A DNA stretch of 8,944 bases from Candidatus Martarchaeota archaeon. GTDB lineage: Archaea > Micrarchaeota > Micrarchaeia > Micrarchaeales > CABMGC01. The stretch spans positions 1 through 8,944 of the forward strand of contig JAMCSO010000006.1 of assembly GCA_023379075.1 (NCBI GenBank), read 5' to 3'. Below, piece after piece: positions 5,302 to 8,944 of the stretch. Below the pieces are notes generated by a model, which had not been told where the DNA came from, ran no database searches, and saw only the letters and a list, made by a program, of their open reading frames with translations. Position 1 is the stretch's first letter. Each line of letters opens with the position of its first letter. A program made the translations under genes and the position numbers.

Positions 5302-6324
5302 TTGGCTCTTAATCCCAATGAACTCCTGATATTTAAAAAGAGAGGGATTAAGGTAGAGGCCAAGAAGAAGGCTGCGAAACTGGCTGCAGCAAAGGCTCCC
5401 GTTCCAAAAGAAAACGTTGCAGCAACTCCAGCTCAAACTCCAGCCCCAACTTCAGCACCAACTCCTGCACCAAAATCCACTCTTCCTAAACTCGAAGAAA
5501 AACCAGAAGAAAAGCCAAGCGTCGCTCCTCTTATCAAAGCCAAGCCTGCTGAAAAAGAGAACGATACTGATGTATACATCTCCAAGATGATAAAGGAAGA
5601 CGAAGAGAATACAAAAAAGCTTGATGAGATACAGAAGATAGAAGATGAGCTGGAGCCTGGAGCACCAAGGATACCTTCTGGGCAGATAACTAAAAAAGAG
5701 AGCCTTAGGCTTGCAAAGGGTCGGACATGCATGACACATCCATGGAGGGACGCATATGCAATCTGCAGTTACTGCAAGAGGCCATTCTGTTACAGTGATA
5801 TAGTTGCATATGGCAAGGGGTTCTATTGCACCGAGGATATAGGGAAGGTTAGTGCTACAACAGCAGAGCACCTGCAGAACCCAATAAATACATTTGCTTA
5901 TATATCTGCAGTGCTCCTGGTCGCAAACGCGGCACTCTTACTGTACTTTAATCCACAATCTCTGACTGTGATAAACGAGATCATGAGATCTGGCCCTCTG
6001 GAATTCATAAAAACAATAAACTACGTTAGTCTTGTCTATCTATCAAACCTCTTTATAATATTATTCGGATTTATCTCGGCCATCCTCCTATTTGCGAACT
6101 CTGGGAAGGGTGTGGCTATAGGTGGACTGGTCGATTCATTTACGATAATAATTACGACTTACGAACTTCTTAATACGAATGCCAACTACCTTTTTGCTGT
6201 GAGCGCAGTAGCATTTATTAGCATAGCTACTATCGCATTGAGCAGGATGAGCTCCGCAAACAGGAAGTACCAGGAAGAATTGAAGTATCCTAATGTGGAA
6301 TGGCCCAAAGTGGAAGGGTTCTGA
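5302..6324 (+). CDS. Zinc-finger membrane protein with Pro/Ala-rich N-terminal region
   Basis: A 340-residue protein with no recognised name. Residues 1-85 are low complexity: a Lys/Ala stretch, then TPAPTSAPTPAP-like repeats (about 42-58), then Lys/Glu/Pro. Residues 86-120 are a charged, probably helical stretch. Residues 143-179 form a compact B-box-like zinc finger: C143 and H146, C155 and C158, C163 and D166, C176 and D179. Four hydrophobic segments follow, at about 198-216, 240-265, 268-288 and 295-313, then a short charged tail. The zinc finger and N-terminal region are most likely cytoplasmic, because no signal peptide precedes them. It lies 19 nt after eS26 and 39 nt before agmatinase, probably co-transcribed. 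A scaffold or regulator at the membrane is conceivable, but no function can be assigned. Confidence 0.75.
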   Translation: MALNPNELLIFKKRGIKVEAKKKAAKLAAAKAPVPKENVAATPAQTPAPTSAPTPAPKSTLPKLEEKPEEKPSVAPLIKAKPAEKENDTDVYISKMIKEDEENTKKLDEIQKIEDELEPGAPRIPSGQITKKESLRLAKGRTCMTHPWRDAYAICSYCKRPFCYSDIVAYGKGFYCTEDIGKVSATTAEHLQNPINTFAYISAVLLVANAALLLYFNPQSLTVINEIMRSGPLEFIKTINYVSLVYLSNLFIILFGFISAILLFANSGKGVAIGGLVDSFTIIITTYELLNTNANYLFAVSAVAFISIATIALSRMSSANRKYQEELKYPNVEWPKVEGF

Positions 6325-6354
6325 TCTCTTATTTTACTAATTATAATATTCAAT

Positions 6355-6358
6355 GGTG
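6355..6358 (+). promoter_or_regulatory. GGTG ribosome-binding site of agmatinase
   Basis: GGTG lies five bases before the ATG at 6364. The same sequence and spacing precede the TTG-started genes in this window, so it supports this ATG as the true start. Confidence 0.65.
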
Positions 6359-6363
6359 TCTTA

Positions 6364-7239
6364 ATGAAAATACTGAATCCAATGCCTCCTTACAACCTCT
6401 TCGGTCTGGAAGATGCTGATTATGGGAAAGCAAAGGTAGTCGTGCTACCAGTACCATACGATTCTACCACTTCCTACAAGGCTGGAACCAGAGACGGACC
6501 ACACGCAATAGTGGAGGCAAGCAGGAGCATAGAGTACTACAGCGAAGAGCTCGATAGGAATATACGGGATGTTGGAATATACACTTTGGATGAGCTTGCT
6601 CCAACTTACAGCTCTGCCAGTGCAATGTCTGACTCGATAGAAGCTGAGGTCAGAAAGCTGCTGGAAGATTCAAAGCTGCCTCTTGTCCTCGGTGGGGAGC
6701 ACAGTGTCTCGATAGGCGCAATACGCGCTGTGGCAAAAAAGGAGAAGGAATTCAGCGTCTTGCAATTCGATGCCCATTCGGATTATAGAGATGAGTATAT
6801 GGGTAGTAAGTACAGCCACGCATGCGTAATGGCAAGGGCCTTAGAAAGCTCAGGAAGCTGCTATGGTGTCGGAATAAGGAGCACAGACGATGAATGTGGC
6901 AGAAAGTACGCTAAGAATATGCTTTACCGAAAAGATATGTATAATATGGGTATTAATGAGATAATAAATACGATAGATAAGAAGACAAGGAAGAAGATAT
7001 ACATCACGATAGATGTTGACGTTCTGGATCCAAGCCAAATGCCCAGTGTAGGGACTCCCGAGCCTGATGGTCTAACATTCCATGAATTGACAACAATTCT
7101 TCGCGAGATCCTAAAAAGAAAGGAGCTGGTAGCAATCGATTTCAATGAGCTCTCTCCAATCCCTGGGATGGTAGCACCAAACTATCTGATAGCAAAGCTC
7201 ATATATCTCACGATAGGGTACAACTTCTACAAGTTTTGA
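6364..7239 (+). CDS. speB: Agmatinase (ureohydrolase family)
   Basis: A 291-residue cytosolic enzyme of the arginase/agmatinase family, predicted to hydrolyse agmatine to putrescine and urea using a two-manganese centre. All metal ligands are visible: H113 in GGEHS, D136, H138 and D140 in DAHSD, and D217 and D219 in DVDVLDP. The SHACVMARA stretch at 151-159 corresponds to the agmatinase SHAS-VMRR region, favouring agmatinase over arginase. DFNELSPIPG near 259-268 matches the family's conserved C-terminal strand. The length is normal and the frame intact. It is the last gene of the eS26 unit, and its stop lies 30 nt from the convergent signal peptidase gene. Guanidinobutyrase or a related ureohydrolase is the main alternative. 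Confidence 0.92.
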   Translation: MKILNPMPPYNLFGLEDADYGKAKVVVLPVPYDSTTSYKAGTRDGPHAIVEASRSIEYYSEELDRNIRDVGIYTLDELAPTYSSASAMSDSIEAEVRKLLEDSKLPLVLGGEHSVSIGAIRAVAKKEKEFSVLQFDAHSDYRDEYMGSKYSHACVMARALESSGSCYGVGIRSTDDECGRKYAKNMLYRKDMYNMGINEIINTIDKKTRKKIYITIDVDVLDPSQMPSVGTPEPDGLTFHELTTILREILKRKELVAIDFNELSPIPGMVAPNYLIAKLIYLTIGYNFYKF

Positions 7240-7269
7240 TAGCTCGTCTTCTGAATGTCAATGCCATAC

Positions 7270-8298
7270 TCATCTCAGGATTGTCTGGTTGCATCCTGCA
7301 ACCTCTCCAATCTGCCCGCTCACAAGGAGCTTAAGGTAGCCTATTATGGGTATATGGGCAAGTACATAGCCAACAACATCTGTCGAGCTTGTCGGATAGA
7401 CTCCAAACTGGATATCAAGCATGGGGTTGTTGTCTCCCTTTGTGAGAAGATAATAATTTCCACCAACCCGGATCGCAGCGTAGAGCCTGTGTATTATATC
7501 TTCTAGCGGGACAAGGTCGTTCGATGTCGTGCTGTATACTATAATTGGGTTGCTGTAATTCTCCACTATTGTCGTATTGGCTATGCTTATGCTTGACGTG
7601 TATACAATCCTCTCGGTCAGATTATTGACCATCATCCTTCCTATCGAGTAATTGTACTTGATAAGATTGTCATATTGCGATTGTGGCACAGCGCATTTGT
7701 AGAATAGATAATCCTCTCCAATGCTTGAGAGTTTTGCGAGGCAAAGCTGATTGTAAAGCGCTATCTTGCTATCATTGGTTACAATGAACGAGGTGTTGAT
7801 GTCTGACTTGTTGTTAGTGTATGGATAAAATATAAGGAACTCACTGCTCATGTTGCTCTCCATCTTATTGAACGCCTGACTGCTCACATTTACTATAGGG
7901 ATATGGTTTGTATTAAGGAAGTCTGTGATGTTTCCAGTCCCTTTCAATATGACCATGTCTCCCCTATGCAGTATGGGAAGCATGCTGCAGCTTGCAACAG
8001 TATCTATGGGGCTCTTAGTGCCGAGAACTAATATCAACACTATATATATAATCACAACAGCAGTTATTGCAACGCCTATCTCTATAACCGTCTTTTTTGT
8101 ACCTTCCTCTCTTACGCTCTCCCCGAAATCGAGTATTAAAACTGCTACAAGTAGAGCTATTGCCATTATTCCTATTACTGGATTATTGTAGAATGCGTAC
8201 GCTATTATCGAGAGAAAGAGAAGAACGTAAAGCAGCCATGTAATCTTCCCCTGGCTCTTCTTTGGCTTCGCAGTGGGCTTATTAGACTTACTTCTCAA
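7270..8298 (-). CDS. Signal peptidase I (Sec11-type) with large sequon-rich insertion
   Basis: A 342-residue membrane endopeptidase that removes signal peptides from Sec-exported proteins. A Lys-rich N terminus is followed by three hydrophobic segments (about 19-37, 39-57 and 71-93), which place the rest outside the membrane. Catalytic residues are S105 in SCSMLP, H270 in DIIHR, and D289 in TKGDNN with D295 six residues later, the archaeal Ser/His/Asp arrangement. The C-terminal IPIIGYLKLL segment is also family-typical. The Ser-to-His distance is 165 residues, far longer than the roughly 70 of a minimal archaeal enzyme, and eleven N-X-S/T sequons lie after S105. The TTG start has an in-frame stop (the smc TGA) five codons upstream, and the next ATG is residue 45, inside the membrane region. 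It sits 12 nt after smc, probably in the same transcript. Confidence 0.88.
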   Translation of the reverse strand: MRSKSNKPTAKPKKSQGKITWLLYVLLFLSIIAYAFYNNPVIGIMAIALLVAVLILDFGESVREEGTKKTVIEIGVAITAVVIIYIVLILVLGTKSPIDTVASCSMLPILHRGDMVILKGTGNITDFLNTNHIPIVNVSSQAFNKMESNMSSEFLIFYPYTNNKSDINTSFIVTNDSKIALYNQLCLAKLSSIGEDYLFYKCAVPQSQYDNLIKYNYSIGRMMVNNLTERIVYTSSISIANTTIVENYSNPIIVYSTTSNDLVPLEDIIHRLYAAIRVGGNYYLLTKGDNNPMLDIQFGVYPTSSTDVVGYVLAHIPIIGYLKLLVSGQIGEVAGCNQTILR

Positions 8299-8303
8299 TA
8301 AAA

Positions 8304-8307
8304 CACC
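8304..8307 (-). promoter_or_regulatory. GGTG ribosome-binding site of the signal peptidase gene
   Basis: On the minus strand GGTG lies five bases before the TTG at 8298, within the 12-nt gap after the smc stop. It supports the TTG start and suggests that smc and the signal peptidase gene share a transcript. Confidence 0.65.
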
Positions 8308-8310
8308 TTT

Positions 8311-8598
8311 TCATGCCTTTCTTGTGCTTCCCTTCTTTACCATGCTTGCTATTTCAACTCCTACTGCTTTTGACTCCTCGTTGGATTTAACTACGCCTAT
8401 AGCTGCATCGGCATTCACTATCAAGGAATCGTTATGGCTCACTACAATGAACTGTGAGTTCTTGCTCATCTCCTTGATCAGGAAGGATAGCTTCTTGGAG
8501 TTCTCCTTGTCAAGGGCAGAGTCTACCTCGTCAAACACATAAATCTGCGAAGGCTTGCACATGTGTATCGCAAAGAGCAGTATCAGGGATACGAGGAG
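8311..8598 (-). pseudogene. smc: SMC ATPase, C-terminal end (after in-frame TGA)
   Basis: The end of the chromosome-segregation ATPase SMC. From the TGA onward the frame reads LLVSLILLFAIHMCKP, then Walker B and D-loop (IYVFDEVDSALD) and the H-loop region (QFIVVSHND), and finishes with a Lys-rich tail and TGA. A prediction based on start codons would begin at ATG 8562. It is in the same frame as the segment from 8602 to the window edge; only the TGA at 8599-8601 separates them. Walker B needs the signature motif and Walker A of the upstream part to form the ATPase head, so this piece alone would not function. The signal peptidase gene follows after 12 nt. Confidence 0.85.
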
Positions 8599-8601
8599 TC
8601 A

Positions 8602-8944
8602 AAAGCAGTATGACATCGAGTGAAGGAGCTTCTCCTTCTTTCCTTCTATTATTCTGACCTCAAGCCCGCTTGAGAACGGATCCCTCTCATTGCTAAGTAC
8701 TATCGAAGCCTTTCCTGTGAATATATAACTGAAGAGGCCCGAGAAGTTTTTGTTGACTGCTGTGAACGTGCTCATAAATGTCTCGAGCTTCTTTGAGTCT
8801 ATTTCCTCTATCATTCTCATTATTGCGTTCCTCTCATATCCAAGAGTCTCTATCCTTGACTTCGCTTCTTCAACATCCTTGCTTTTCTCAAGATATATCT
8901 CAGGTGCCTTTAGGTTGACATTGCCCAACTCAGTTATCCTTGCA
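8602..8944 (-). pseudogene. smc: SMC ATPase, distal coiled coil and head (partial, runs off window)
   Basis: This frame is open to the window end, so the gene's start is outside. It begins ARITELGNVNLKAPEIY, the SMC stretch at the end of the coiled coil, and continues through the conserved NFSGLFSYIFTGKA and DPFSSGL segments of the C-terminal head. It reaches LLHSMS, where family members have the ABC signature LSGGEK. Here the next three codons read YCF and then TGA. Counting codons, YCF-stop-LL occupies exactly the six positions of GGEKxL before VSLILLFA resumes, so length and frame are preserved while the motif is lost. LGNVNL shows that the TTG at 8928 is internal and not a start. Confidence 0.85.

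Noticed and set aside
5425..5475. TPAP-type repeats as a tandem-repeat element
   Set aside because: The repeats are short and imperfect at the DNA level and are explained as a low-complexity protein linker.
7255..7506. 83-codon plus-strand frame after agmatinase
   Set aside because: It lies almost wholly antisense to the C-terminal half of the signal peptidase, including the TKGDNN and C-terminal family motifs, and has no GGTG site.
8599..8601. Recoding of the smc TGA (for example as selenocysteine)
   Set aside because: The neighbouring codons are also wrong for the conserved GGEK motif, so reading through the stop would not restore the protein, and no SECIS-like structure was recognised.
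1..8944. CRISPR array, insertion sequence, rRNA or replication origin
   Set aside because: No regularly spaced repeats, transposase, terminal inverted repeats, rRNA sequence or origin-box clusters were seen on either strand.

Overview
The window is archaeal. The signs are an intron-containing tRNA whose intron folds into a bulge-helix-bulge-like structure, TATA boxes about 25 nt before gene starts, GGTG ribosome-binding sites, ribosomal protein eS26, the helicase Hel308, a Sec11-type signal peptidase with a Ser/His/Asp active site, and a XerA-type recombinase. Very short gaps, heavy use of TTG starts and the relaxed tRNA intron would suit a small-genome DPANN/ARMAN-like (Micrarchaeota-like) lineage. 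That placement is an inference; no sequence here proves it.

Layout. 1-154: no convincing gene, only a possible decayed reading frame. 155-1342 (-): tyrosine recombinase with a C-terminal zinc ribbon, probably leaderless. 1405-1516 (-): tRNA-Thr(UGU) with a 40-nt intron. 1607-2056 (-): SpeD-type pyruvoyl decarboxylase. 2057-2337: AT-rich intergenic region with several TATA-like boxes and a possible 30-residue membrane peptide. 2338-4342 (+): Hel308, split into two frames by an internal deletion at helicase motif V. 4343-4909 (-): RpiB-fold protein without the RpiB catalytic loop, convergent with hel308 at zero spacing. 5046-7239 (+): a probable three-gene unit of eS26, a zinc-finger/four-helix membrane protein, and agmatinase. 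7270-8298 (-): signal peptidase I with a large sequon-rich insertion. 8311-8944 (-): C-terminal end of SMC, running off the window, with an in-frame TGA exactly at the ABC signature motif.

How the genes relate. SpeD and agmatinase are both polyamine-pathway enzymes: agmatinase makes putrescine from agmatine, and SpeD makes either decarboxylated AdoMet for spermidine synthesis or, in the crenarchaeal arginine decarboxylase branch of the same family, agmatine itself. The remaining genes are housekeeping: translation, DNA repair and segregation, and secretion.

The most notable signals are four. The tRNA intron has an enlarged 3' bulge. Two conserved ATPase genes (hel308 and smc) are each broken at a catalytic motif. 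Starts follow a consistent GGTG-N5/6-TTG rule. Two membrane or surface proteins have unusual architecture. The broken genes could be real or could be assembly errors; read-level data would decide.
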